64,000 bases of DNA from Acidimicrobiaceae bacterium (GTDB lineage Bacteria > Actinomycetota > Acidimicrobiia > Acidimicrobiales > Aldehydirespiratoraceae): positions 1-64,000 of the forward strand of contig JAERSO010000116.1 of NCBI GenBank assembly GCA_016845585.1. Direction: 5' to 3'. The first letter of the stretch is position 1, and each line of letters opens with the position of its first letter. The notes beneath the pieces were generated by a model, which had not been told where the DNA came from, ran no database searches, and was given only the letters and a program-made list of their open reading frames with translations. Of this stretch, positions 25,354-34,002 are shown piece after piece. A program made the position numbers and the translations under genes.

Positions 25354-27198
25354 TCACTGGCCCTCTGGCGGAAGCTCGAAGACCCAGAGCTCCACATCCG
25401 GTGCGGCGGTGCCCCAGGGGGTATGCGTTGACCGGTACCCGAAGATCGCCAGGGAGTCGCCGACGTGCTCGGCGCCCCGGAACCATGCGGATGCGGGTTC
25501 TGAGACGCTCCCGATCACACCTCGATACCAGTCCTCGAGATCGTAGGAGAAGAGGAGTTGGTCGGGCACCGACTTCTCGAAGACCTGGCTCGACTGCGAG
25601 AGGTGACGGAGTTCGTCGATCGAGAACTCGATCAGCTCTTCCCCGGACTCCTGATCCAGCAATGTGACCGTGCGGTTCTGGACATCGGCGGTGTACGGCC
25701 CTGCAGGCCCGGGGCCGGACTGGGACCACACGATGGTGTCACCCTGCCGGAGTTCGAGACTCCAGCCGTCCTCGGTGGTGAGGCTGTAGTCACGCTTGAG
25801 AAGGGTCGCTGACACAGGACCGGCGACCTGAGGGTTACTCCAGGACCGATACGTGACGGCGACACCATCGGCCCGCAGGACGAGGTTGATGTAGCTCCCA
25901 TCGGCACCCGCGGTGGGCGCGATGTCGCGCAGGCCGATGTGATCGATCGAGTCGCCGACGAGCAGGCTCAGGTCGAATGGCGTACCGCGCAGGATGCCGT
26001 CCTGCCAGGGCACCACCGAATCGGCGTCGGAGTTGAGATCGGTCTCAACCCATTCGTGACCGTCGACAGATCGCAGGAGCTGGGTGCCAGGGCCTCTCCA
26101 CTCCGATGCGTAGAAGTGCCCTTCCTCATCGACGCCGAGCGACTGGAGCCATGGAGTCTCGAAATCCTGCGACTCCCAGCCCGATCCATCGTCGAACATC
26201 CACAGCACCGGAGACGGCTGCCCCTCGACCGGTCGCTCGGGAAGCCCGAGCTCCTCGAGCGTCGCGCTCGCGAACTCGAAGCCGAACGGGCCGACCAACG
26301 TCGCCGAGTCGTGCTCCTCCCAGACCTGGAAATCGTCGACGGCCTCCGCAGGCAAACCGAAGTAGTCGAGAACCGCGCTCGTCGAGTCCCCGAAGAACCC
26401 ACCGAAACCACGATTCACGGCGACGCCGACGCCGGCCGGCCCGACGACGATCTGCGAACCGGTGAACAGCAGATCGGGGCCGATGTCGGGGACCGGGAGC
26501 ACCTCTGAGGTCCACTCCCGACCGTCGACGGAGCGCCAAACCATGAGCGACCCCTCACTGTCGCCCCCCACCGCGATCAAGCCATCGGGAGAGCCCTCGA
26601 CGTCTTCGATGTCGACACCGGCCGGAATGACGCCGGCGACCTTCGTCAGCGTGTTGAAGTCGGGACCGACCCAGAGATCGAGGCCGGCGTTGCGCTGGAG
26701 GTACGACTCACGGGGTGAGATGAACACCATCGCTTCATCACCGAGTTGGGTCACCCCCACCGGCCAGCCCTGGCCCACATCGACGTTGGCCAACACCGTC
26801 AGCCGGCCCACACTTCGAGCGACGATCCCGTCCTCGGACCCCGATTCCTCGTCGTCATGGACGATGTCCTCGGCGTCCGGCGAATCCTCGCCGGCCTGAG
26901 CGCCGTCATCCTCGACCGATTCTTCGGCTGCGGCATCCTCCGCATCGGCCTCGCCATCGACGGAACCGACGTAGGCGACCGCGAGCGCGATGAGCGCCAG
27001 GACACCGACCACGCCGAGGGTCGTCTTCAGCCGTTCACCCGGCGAGACGTCATCCGCGTAGCCCTGCGGATGACTGCCGGGCGGAGCGAACAGATCGACG
27101 TCGGCCACGAGAACATCGAGACGAAGGCCACAGCGATGGCAGAAGGATGCGTCGGGCACCGTGTGGGTACCGCACCGAACGCAATCGTCGACCGCCAT
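25354..27198 (-). CDS. Zinc-ribbon, single-pass membrane protein with large extracellular beta-rich domain
   Basis: This protein has about 614 residues. The N-terminus has a four-Cys zinc ribbon (CVRCGTHTVPDASFCHRCGL). One transmembrane helix follows (TTLGVVGVLALIALAVAYVG, about residues 59-78), then a highly acidic linker of about 50 residues. The remaining ~470 residues repeat a pattern of VW-R-S-V-D-G-REW (SLMVWRSVDGREWTSEV, TQLLRSVDGHEWVETDL), resembling BNR/sialidase-type beta-propeller blades. The ribbon should be cytoplasmic and the propeller outside. The role is unknown, possibly sensing or anchoring. It is on the opposite strand from and convergent with the catalase-like pseudogene. 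Confidence 0.75.
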   Translation of the reverse strand: MAVDDCVRCGTHTVPDASFCHRCGLRLDVLVADVDLFAPPGSHPQGYADDVSPGERLKTTLGVVGVLALIALAVAYVGSVDGEADAEDAAAEESVEDDGAQAGEDSPDAEDIVHDDEESGSEDGIVARSVGRLTVLANVDVGQGWPVGVTQLGDEAMVFISPRESYLQRNAGLDLWVGPDFNTLTKVAGVIPAGVDIEDVEGSPDGLIAVGGDSEGSLMVWRSVDGREWTSEVLPVPDIGPDLLFTGSQIVVGPAGVGVAVNRGFGGFFGDSTSAVLDYFGLPAEAVDDFQVWEEHDSATLVGPFGFEFASATLEELGLPERPVEGQPSPVLWMFDDGSGWESQDFETPWLQSLGVDEEGHFYASEWRGPGTQLLRSVDGHEWVETDLNSDADSVVPWQDGILRGTPFDLSLLVGDSIDHIGLRDIAPTAGADGSYINLVLRADGVAVTYRSWSNPQVAGPVSATLLKRDYSLTTEDGWSLELRQGDTIVWSQSGPGPAGPYTADVQNRTVTLLDQESGEELIEFSIDELRHLSQSSQVFEKSVPDQLLFSYDLEDWYRGVIGSVSEPASAWFRGAEHVGDSLAIFGYRSTHTPWGTAAPDVELWVFELPPEGQ

Positions 27199-27220
27199 CA
27201 CACCGAGGCTACTGGTCCGC

Positions 27221-28735
27221 TCAGATCGATATCGAGTGCCCCACCTTCATGGGGTTGAGGTACCGGTACGGCAAATCGCCACGCTTCTCCAGTTCGGCAT
27301 TGCGACGGGCGATCCGGTTGATGATGTCGTCGCGATCGCCGCGGAACGTGTCGACCGCGGCCCGCGCCTGCCAGACCGAGTGGAAGAAGTCGACGGGATA
27401 GCTGCCGAGCGGGGTCGTGGTCGGCATCGACAGCATGTGCACGAGCATCATCTGATCGCTGATGACCGCGGGGATCGGGGGAAGGGCACCACAGAACTGG
27501 GCCTCATCGCTGGGCTCGGTGTTCGTCGGCGGCGGCTTCCACATCGCTGCCGGCGCGTTCGGGATGTAGCCGAAGATGTCGTACTGGCCGTTGTTCACCG
27601 CAGCGTGCTCGACCGAGCAGCAGTAGACGATGCGGCTGACGAGCGCGTGGAGCTCATCGAGGGTCGTGATGCCCGTCGACAAACCGAGACCCCGCAGACC
27701 GCCGCCTTCGTCCGGATCCGACATCCCCACGGCTCACTCCTGGAGCTCAGGGTCCTCCTGTACGTCGAGATCTGAGGTGTAGAAGATCTCGAGTACCTGC
27801 CGGATGTAACCCTGGATCAACGCCCAGAGATCCACCGCGTCATCGCGGTAGTGGTAGCCGGGAAGGCTCTCCGAATCACCGACACCCCGGCGAGCATGAT
27901 CGAGCGGGCGGAATGGTTGATGGCGATCGTGCCGGTGAAGTGCGGCTTCAGGAGCTCGTGGACCGGGTGCTGCGCCGGCAGGGTCCGACACGCCGCAACC
28001 CACACGGTCTCCATCACCAAATGGGTGCGCACGAGGTGGGTGACGATCTCGTGGTGCGCCGCGTCGGCCGCCTGCAGGTGCGTTCGCGCCGTCAGCCACT
28101 TCCACTCCTCGACCGCCGGAGTGAAGATCGTGGGCGCCTCGGTCGGCGACTGACCGAGCTGGATCGCCAGCGAAATGAGCGTGCCCGAATCATCGACCCG
28201 GATTGGTGGGGCAGCCCGCGAGGCCGGCGTAGTCGACCATGTAGAGGCGGTGGGCGCTGATGAGGTCGGCGATCGGCTGTCCGCCCGTGATTCCCCCGAT
28301 CAGGTCATCCGTGACCGGGAAGTGGCCGGGCACGTGTTCGACGCGGGTGATCATGAAGGGGTTCACGCCATTGAGGCGCTGCCGAGCGAACTCCTTGTCG
28401 GTCCGCCAGCGGGCGACGCCGGACCCGGGCGCCCTCTTGGCAACGGATGGGCCCGGGCGTGTGCGGTAGTAGTGGTTGAAGTAGTTGATGGACCACGGCT
28501 TCAGACCGAGGCGGGCCACCACGCTGGCAGCGGTGTTCCAGATGCTCCCGGCCGCGTCCCAGAGCAGTGATTCCTTGCGGGATGCCGACTGCTCCTCGGC
28601 CGTCGGCAGACCGTCGCAGAACGGAGGTGCACCGGGTAGGCGACACCACCGGTAGGCCGCCCGCTGCTGGGCGAGTGTCCGTTCTCGTACGAGTCGCTGC
28701 TGCTCTGTCGCGCTTTGTGCAAGGACGATCTGCAT
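27221..28735 (-). pseudogene. Lipoxygenase, decayed by two frameshifts and a TGA
   Basis: The N-terminal part from ATG 28735 has LGLKPWSINYFNHYYRTRP, RTDKEFARQRLNGVNPFMI and SAHRLYMVDYAGLAGCPTN. A frameshift/deletion near 28190 leads to LISLAIQLGQSPTE, then the iron motif HHEIVTHLVRTHLVME and HPVHELLKPHF. A second shift near 27890 gives YHYRDDAVDLWALIQGYI and DPELQE, then TGA 27731 where lipoxygenases have Trp (LQxW). The last part has EHAAVNNGQYD and ends SISI, the C-terminal Ile iron ligand. All five iron-ligand regions are recognisable. Lipoxygenase peroxidises polyunsaturated fatty acids. It is divergent from the CoA-transferase gene and probably non-functional. Confidence 0.85.
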
Positions 28736-28787
28736 GGGGGCACCATCTTCGCTGATAGACCAGACCCTCGTGACGACTGATGTGCCA

Positions 28788-29939
28788 ATGCCCCTCGCCG
28801 GGATCCGTGTGATCGACTTCTCCCGAGTGCTCGCAGGACCGCTGGTGGGCCAGACCCTCGGTGACCTCGGTGCCGACGTGGTGAAGATCGAACGCCCCGG
28901 GCTCGGTGACGACACCCGCATCTGGGGTCCGCCCTGGCGCGACGTGGACGATGGCGAAGGCGGCACCGAGCAGGAGGCGACGTACTACTCCTCGCTCAAC
29001 CGCAACAAGCGCTCGATCGTTCTCGACCTCAAGGAGGCCGACGACATCGCGTTCGCTCAGAGGCTGGCCCGCACCGGCGACATCGTGATCGACAACTACA
29101 AGCCCGGCTTCGCCGCCACCCTCGGACTCGACCACGCATCGCTGGCGGCCGACCGTCCCGACATCATCACCGCATCGATCACCGCCTACGGCGCCGAGAC
29201 CGCCGCCGCCGATCTCCCTGGCTACGACCTCGTCGCACAGGCCATGGGCGGGCCGATGCATCTCACCGGCGAAGCCGATGGCCGCGCGCTCCGGGTCGGC
29301 GTGCCCATCGTCGACATGATGACCGGCATGAACGCCACCATCGGCGTGCTCGCCGCGCTCCATGAGCGCAACGTCACCGGCATCGGCCGTCACATCGAGG
29401 TGTCACTGTTCGACACCGCCCTGGCCAGCACACTCAACCACCAGACGGCCACGCTCATGGGCGGCAGCAACCCAGGCCGCAACGGCAACCGCCACGCGTC
29501 GATCGCCCCCTACGAGTCGTACCGGGTCGCCGACGGCGAGATGATCATCGCCGCCGCCAACCAGAAACTCTTCGCCGGCTTGTGCCGCGCCCTCGACCGC
29601 CTCGACCTGCTCGACGATCCCCGGTTCGCCGACAACACGCTGCGGCGCGGCAACGTGTTGGAACTCAACGCCGAACTCGAAAGGACGCTCGTCACCCGCA
29701 CCCGAGACGAATGGGTGGCGCTGCTCCGTGCCAACGACGTGCCCTGCGGCCCGATCAACTCGATCCCCGAAGCGATCGCCTGGGGCGAGGAGATGCACGC
29801 CGACCCGATCGTCACCGACGGCGACGGCTACCGCTCCATCCGCTCTCCCATCCGCGTCGACGGCCACGCCCGCACCACGGCCCGCCGCCCCCCGCGAATG
29901 GGCGAACACTCCGCCGAAATCCGCGCCGAACTCGACTGA
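28788..29939 (+). CDS. Class III (CaiB/BaiF) CoA-transferase family protein
   Basis: The protein has 383 residues from ATG 28788. The N-terminal PLAGIRVIDFSRVLAGPLVG, LGDLGADVVKIERPGLGDDT and NRNKRSIVLDLK are the family signature; the catalytic-Asp region reads DLVAQAMGGPMHLTGEAD. GVPIVDMMTGMNATIGVLAAL and FDTALASTLNHQ follow. These enzymes move CoA between carboxylic acids in catabolism. The substrate is not evident. The stop codon overlaps a perfect 18-bp palindromic repeat that may serve as terminator. Confidence 0.92.
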   Translation: MPLAGIRVIDFSRVLAGPLVGQTLGDLGADVVKIERPGLGDDTRIWGPPWRDVDDGEGGTEQEATYYSSLNRNKRSIVLDLKEADDIAFAQRLARTGDIVIDNYKPGFAATLGLDHASLAADRPDIITASITAYGAETAAADLPGYDLVAQAMGGPMHLTGEADGRALRVGVPIVDMMTGMNATIGVLAALHERNVTGIGRHIEVSLFDTALASTLNHQTATLMGGSNPGRNGNRHASIAPYESYRVADGEMIIAAANQKLFAGLCRALDRLDLLDDPRFADNTLRRGNVLELNAELERTLVTRTRDEWVALLRANDVPCGPINSIPEAIAWGEEMHADPIVTDGDGYRSIRSPIRVDGHARTTARRPPRMGEHSAEIRAELD

Positions 29940-29978
29940 CCAAGTAACGCTGGGGACAGACCCCAGCGTTACTTGGTC
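29938..29978. repeat. Palindromic repeat, copy 2 (18-bp perfect stem)
   Basis: The central 33 bp are identical to the copy at 10984-11016 and here the stem extends to 18 bp with loop ACAGA. It includes the last base(s) of the CoA-transferase stop codon. Identity between copies 19 kb apart, against a non-identical surrounding, points to recent mobility. It may also terminate the upstream gene. Confidence 0.75.
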
Positions 29979-30058
29979 GTCGGGATGGTCAGCTCCGCTC
30001 GCCTCGACCCCGCGGAGGCGGTGCGACCCGTCGCGTAGCCGAACGCGCATCGGTCCCG

Positions 30059-30849
30059 TCAGCGGCCAGGCTTGCGGGCCGCCACGACGTTGCAGACGAA
30101 GGGGATCTCGAACGGGTGCCCGGGCCGAACCCAGTCGCCGAGCCGAGCGGTGACCTCCTCGGTGATCCTGGCCCTGGCTTCGGGCCCGACCTCGTCGGCG
30201 AGTGGTGACCCGTCGATCTCGGTGTCGACGAGCGCAGCCGGCGAGTCGAAGCGGGCGATACCCGCCCGGGCCCGTGACGCGGTGACTTCCAATCCCGCCT
30301 CTCTCAGCTCCCGGGCGAATGCCCCTCGGTGTGGCCCACGGCGATGTCGACGAAGGGGCCGTAGGCGGGCTGCTCGTCGAGGGCCGATGGAACGACCCAC
30401 GCCACCATGCCGCCGGGCCGAACCACACGAGCCATTTCGGCGACCGCCGCGCGGAGGTCGGGGAAGAGCATGGCGGCCATCTGGCTGACTGCCACGTCGA
30501 ACTCCCCATCCTCGAATGGCAGCTGTGCGACATCGCCCTGACGCCATTCGATGGCCGGGTCGATGCCCTCGGCGGCAGCTGTCCGCGCTGCGACGGTCAG
30601 CATGGCCTGGTTCAGGTCGACACCCCACACATCGAGATCCGGACCGAACCGCCGACGAGCGGTACGCGCCACGATGCCGGTTCCACAACCGACATCGAGG
30701 AGGCGACGACCTTCGGCCCTCTCAGGGGTCAGTTCCGTCGCATCGAGGATGACGGGCGCCCATTCGGCGAACAGCGCCGGAACGAAGTGTTGTTCGTAGA
30801 TCTCGGCCACTTCCACCGGGATGCTGAAGGTCTCTGCGTTTTCGCTCAT
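30059..30849 (-). pseudogene. Class I SAM-dependent methyltransferase with one frameshift
   Basis: From ATG 30849 the frame shows a classic methyltransferase: LLDVGCGTGIVARTARRRFG (motif I), WGVDLNQAMLTVA (motif II), QGDVAQLPFEDGEFDVAVSQ (motif IV) and VVRPGGMVAWVVPS. After VDIAVGHTEG it runs to a stop at 30304. The expected C-terminus (AFARELREAGLEVTASRARA ... FEIPFVCNVVAARKPGR) continues in the next frame to 30059. One base lost or gained in a C4 run near 30325 explains this. It may be a real lesion or a sequencing error. Read through, it would be about 263 residues. Confidence 0.75.
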
Positions 30850-30858
30850 GGCGCGAAC

Positions 30859-32121
30859 CTACGAAGAAGGGAATCCGGCCTGCATCGCCCGAATCAGCCA
30901 TTCCGTGATCGCTCGAGGACCGGAATGGTCAATCCCTCGGCCACCAGCTCGAGCACCTCGACCTCCCGGCCGGACAGTGGTCCGCGCTCGCCCGCCTTGC
31001 GCGGTGATCGGACCTCCGCCTCCGGCACCGTGACGGCGCCAAGCCGATCGAGTGTTGCGGCCGCCGACGAGGCTTCCATCGACGAGGTCAGCTCGTCGCC
31101 GAGGACGGTGGCGGCTCGGGCCAGGAGCAGCCGACCGCACGCAGCCTCGTAAGGCAGACCGACGTCGATGAGAACCGCCACCGCGTCGCGCAACAGGGCC
31201 ACGCCCGCTGTCGTGTCGCCGAGCGCGATTGCCGCCCGACCCCTGATGACCTGGGCCAGGGCGTCGGTCACTTCGCCGGGTCGCGCCTCGCTCAGCTCGG
31301 CGGCTTCGCGGGCCGCGGTTGCCAGTGTCTCGACGTCGCCGACTTGGTCGGCGAGCTCCACCACGGCCAGGAGCCGCTGCAGGTGGGGCAGGCGGGGCTG
31401 TTCGGCGAAGGGAGACAGGCCGAGCGTGGGTCGCAGAGCGTCGAGAGCCTCGTCGACCTGTCCGGCCGCCGCCCGCAACAGGGCCACACCCGGCTGAGGG
31501 TCGTGGCCGAGTTCGTGGGAGCGACGATAGAACCGGTCGGCCTCGTCGAAGTCGGCCCTGGAGTCGGCACAGGTCGCCGACCGCGTGGCACGTGGAGATC
31601 ACGTTGCAGTAGATCCAGCCGGTGTAGATCGGCTCGAGTTCGTTGCCGATCACGGCCACCATCGTCTCGTCCAGGCAGGCAAGCCCCTCATCGAGTCGGC
31701 CGAGCGCGATCAGGCGCCGGCCCTCGGATTGGAGACCCATGGCCAACAGATCCCGATCAGCGGCCGCCCGACCGATTCCACGAGCCGACTCGGCCTTGGC
31801 CAAGGCGGCGTCGGTCTTTCCCGCTGCGTCCGCGACATCGGCCTCGGCCGGCGCCACCCACCCAGAGCCCAGAGAGTCGTGATCAGCGACCAACCGACGA
31901 GCGCGCGCCAGCCAACCCTGAGCCACCGCCACCTCTCCGACGAGCCAATGCTCATAGAACACGAACCAGGCCGAACGCCAGGGTTCGTTCATCCAGACGA
32001 GGGCCATGGCCAGCTCATCGAGCTGGGTCGCGGACAGCTCATGAGTTGGTCGGGCTGCCAGGCGCTCACCGATCAGTCGCCAGTCGGTCCGACTGCGACG
32101 TTTCGGCGGGTCGCCTGACAC
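30859..32121 (-). pseudogene. LuxR-family regulator with TPR region, frameshifted and truncated
   Basis: The first frame (GTG 32121) reads TPR-like text: WLARARRLVADHDSLGSGWV, AAADRDLLAMGLQSEGRRL, ELEPIYTGWIYCNVISTCHA. It becomes Arg/Pro noise near 31565, where another frame takes over (EADRFYRRSHELGHDPQPGV, LRPTLGLSPFAEQPRLPHLQ) and runs to a LuxR HTH start GPLSGREVEVLELVAEGLT at 30894. The HTH lacks its recognition helix because the frame ends with IPVLERSRNG. It is therefore unlikely to bind DNA. It is related in architecture to the pseudogene at 13552-15030. Confidence 0.7.
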
Positions 32122-32201
32122 CCAGTGGAGAGTAGTTTGGGCAACCAGCCGGCGTTGCGTCTCGATTGTTCGCTCTGCCGGTCTGGGTCATGCTGGCGCG
32201 C

Positions 32202-33809
32202 ATGGTGCTCACGACCTCTCACGCGATCGGCCAGTCCGAGCCGCCCGTCCGCGATCTCACGATCGGCGACCTTCTCCGCCAAGCCGCATCGGAGACGCCC
32301 GACCGTGTCGCGCTCATCGAAGGGATCCCCGATGTCGGCGCCCGCCGTCAGTGGACGTTCGCCGAGATGCTCACCGAGGCTGAACGATGCGCCCGCGCAC
32401 TGCTCGTCCGCTACGAAAAGGGCGACCGGGTGGCGTGCTGGGCGCACAACATCCCGGAGTGGGTGCTTCTCGAGTACGGCTGTGCACTCGCCGGCCTCGT
32501 CATCGTGACGATCAATCCGGCCTACCAGGCCGAGGAGGTCGAGTACGTCCTCACCCAGTCGAAGTCGGTCGGCCTGTTCGTCGTGCCCGACTTTCGTGGC
32601 AACCCCATGCTCTCCGTCGCCGAGGAGATCCAACCCGGCTGCCCGGAGCTCCGCGAGATCGTTCGGTTCGGCGAATGGGACGACTTCCTCGCCAGCGGTG
32701 ACGCCTACGTCGGCGAGTTCCCTGCCGTCGACCCATCTGACCCTGTCATGCTCCAGTACACCTCCGGCACCACCGGCTTCCCCAAGGGCGCATTCCTGCA
32801 TCACCGAGGGCTGCACAACAACGCCCACCACTTCCTCGACCGGATGGGCGTGACCGACGGCGCCGTCTACATCAACACCATGCCGCTGTTTCACACCGGC
32901 GGATCGGCCATGGGCGTGCTCGGCTGCCTCGCCCACAAGAACACCATGGTCGTGGTCGAGGCATTCGAACCCGGCCTGGTGTTGGAACTGTTCGAGACCT
33001 ACCAGGCCAACGGCATGGTCGGCGTGCCCACGATGCTGATCGCCATGATCGAGCATCCGGCATTCGCGTCGACCGACCTGTCGAGTGTTCGGGGGATCTG
33101 CTCGGGAGGGTCGCTCGTGCCCGAACAGCTCGTGCGCACGTTCGAACGAGAGATCGGTGCACCGTTCACCATCATCTACGGCCAGACCGAGTGCTCCCCC
33201 GGGGCGTCGATGACCCGCCCAACGGATTCGATCGAGGACAAGGCCGGCACCATCGGCGAGCTGATGCCTCACGTCGAAGGGCGCATCGTCGATCCCGAGA
33301 CGAACGAGCCGGTGCCGATCGGCGAGGTGGGTGAGTTCGTCACCCGCGGGTACCACGTCATGCGCGGCTACTTCGAGATGCCGGAGCAGACGGCCCAGAC
33401 CATCGACGCCGACGGCTGGCTCCATACCGGCGACCTTGCCGCGATGGACGAACGCGGCTACCTCACCATCGAAGGCCGCCTCAAGGACATGATCATCCGC
33501 GGCGGCGAGAACATCTATCCGAAGGAACTCGAGGAGCTGTTGTTCGCCCACGAGATCGTGGGCGAGGTCGCCGTGGTCGGACTGCCCGACGAGAAGTGGG
33601 GCGAGACGGTGGGCGCCTTCGTACGCGCCGCACCCGACCACGACGTCGACAAGAACGAGCTCTTCGCCTACCTGCGCGAGCGCCTCGCCCCGCACAAGAC
33701 CCCGAAGCAGTGGTTCGAGGTCAAGGAGTTCCCGCTGACCGGCTCCGGCAAGATCCAGAAGTTCAAGCTGCGCGAGCAGTGGATCAACGGAGAGTGGCAC
33801 GAGCTGTGA
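32202..33809 (+). CDS. Fatty-acyl-CoA synthetase (AMP-binding enzyme)
   Basis: The protein has 535 residues from ATG 32202. The AMP-binding motif YTSGTTGFPKGA, IYGQTECSPGASMTRP, the GYFEMPEQTAQTIDADGWLHTGD segment, GRLKDMIIRGGENIYPKE hinge and catalytic Lys in PLTGSGKIQKFKLR are all present, as in medium/long-chain acyl-CoA ligases of the FadD/AcsA type. It activates fatty acids to acyl-CoA for degradation. It is divergent from the LuxR-type pseudogene and fits the CoA-centred metabolism of this region. Earlier in-frame ATGs at 32166 and 32190 are possible starts but lack ribosome binding sites. Confidence 0.93.
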   Translation: MVLTTSHAIGQSEPPVRDLTIGDLLRQAASETPDRVALIEGIPDVGARRQWTFAEMLTEAERCARALLVRYEKGDRVACWAHNIPEWVLLEYGCALAGLVIVTINPAYQAEEVEYVLTQSKSVGLFVVPDFRGNPMLSVAEEIQPGCPELREIVRFGEWDDFLASGDAYVGEFPAVDPSDPVMLQYTSGTTGFPKGAFLHHRGLHNNAHHFLDRMGVTDGAVYINTMPLFHTGGSAMGVLGCLAHKNTMVVVEAFEPGLVLELFETYQANGMVGVPTMLIAMIEHPAFASTDLSSVRGICSGGSLVPEQLVRTFEREIGAPFTIIYGQTECSPGASMTRPTDSIEDKAGTIGELMPHVEGRIVDPETNEPVPIGEVGEFVTRGYHVMRGYFEMPEQTAQTIDADGWLHTGDLAAMDERGYLTIEGRLKDMIIRGGENIYPKELEELLFAHEIVGEVAVVGLPDEKWGETVGAFVRAAPDHDVDKNELFAYLRERLAPHKTPKQWFEVKEFPLTGSGKIQKFKLREQWINGEWHEL

Positions 33810-33959
33810 TGCGGTGGCTCCGTGACCGCCGTGCGCGCCTCGCCGGGCATCCCCCTTCTCACCTGGGGCCGACACGCCATACACGAGGGCCTGAGCCACC
33901 TGCGGGCTCGAGCGACGGATCGAGGGTGTTGATGCCAGGTGGAAATCTAGAGAAACCCC

Positions 33960-34002
33960 TTGAACCCCCTTAAATCCATTGTTAGACTCGAACATATGTT
34001 CG
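33960..34002 (+). promoter_or_regulatory. SOS promoter: -35/-10 with LexA box overlapping a leaderless start
   Basis: TTGAAC (33960-33965), a 17-bp spacer and TAGACT (33983-33988) form a promoter whose expected +1 lies at about 33995-33996, the A of the HNH gene's ATG. The perfect palindrome CGAACATATGTTCG (33989-34002) matches the actinobacterial/Gram-positive LexA box GAAC-N4-GTTC and covers the start codon. LexA bound here would block initiation directly. Confidence 0.8.

Noticed and set aside
27731-27733. Lipoxygenase TGA as selenocysteine
   Set aside because: The position is a conserved Trp, GGUCT occurs 33 nt later but only a 2-bp stem forms, and the gene has other frameshifts.
32073-33995. 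A 640-residue reverse frame
   Set aside because: It is antisense to the acyl-CoA synthetase, which has all its motifs on the forward strand.
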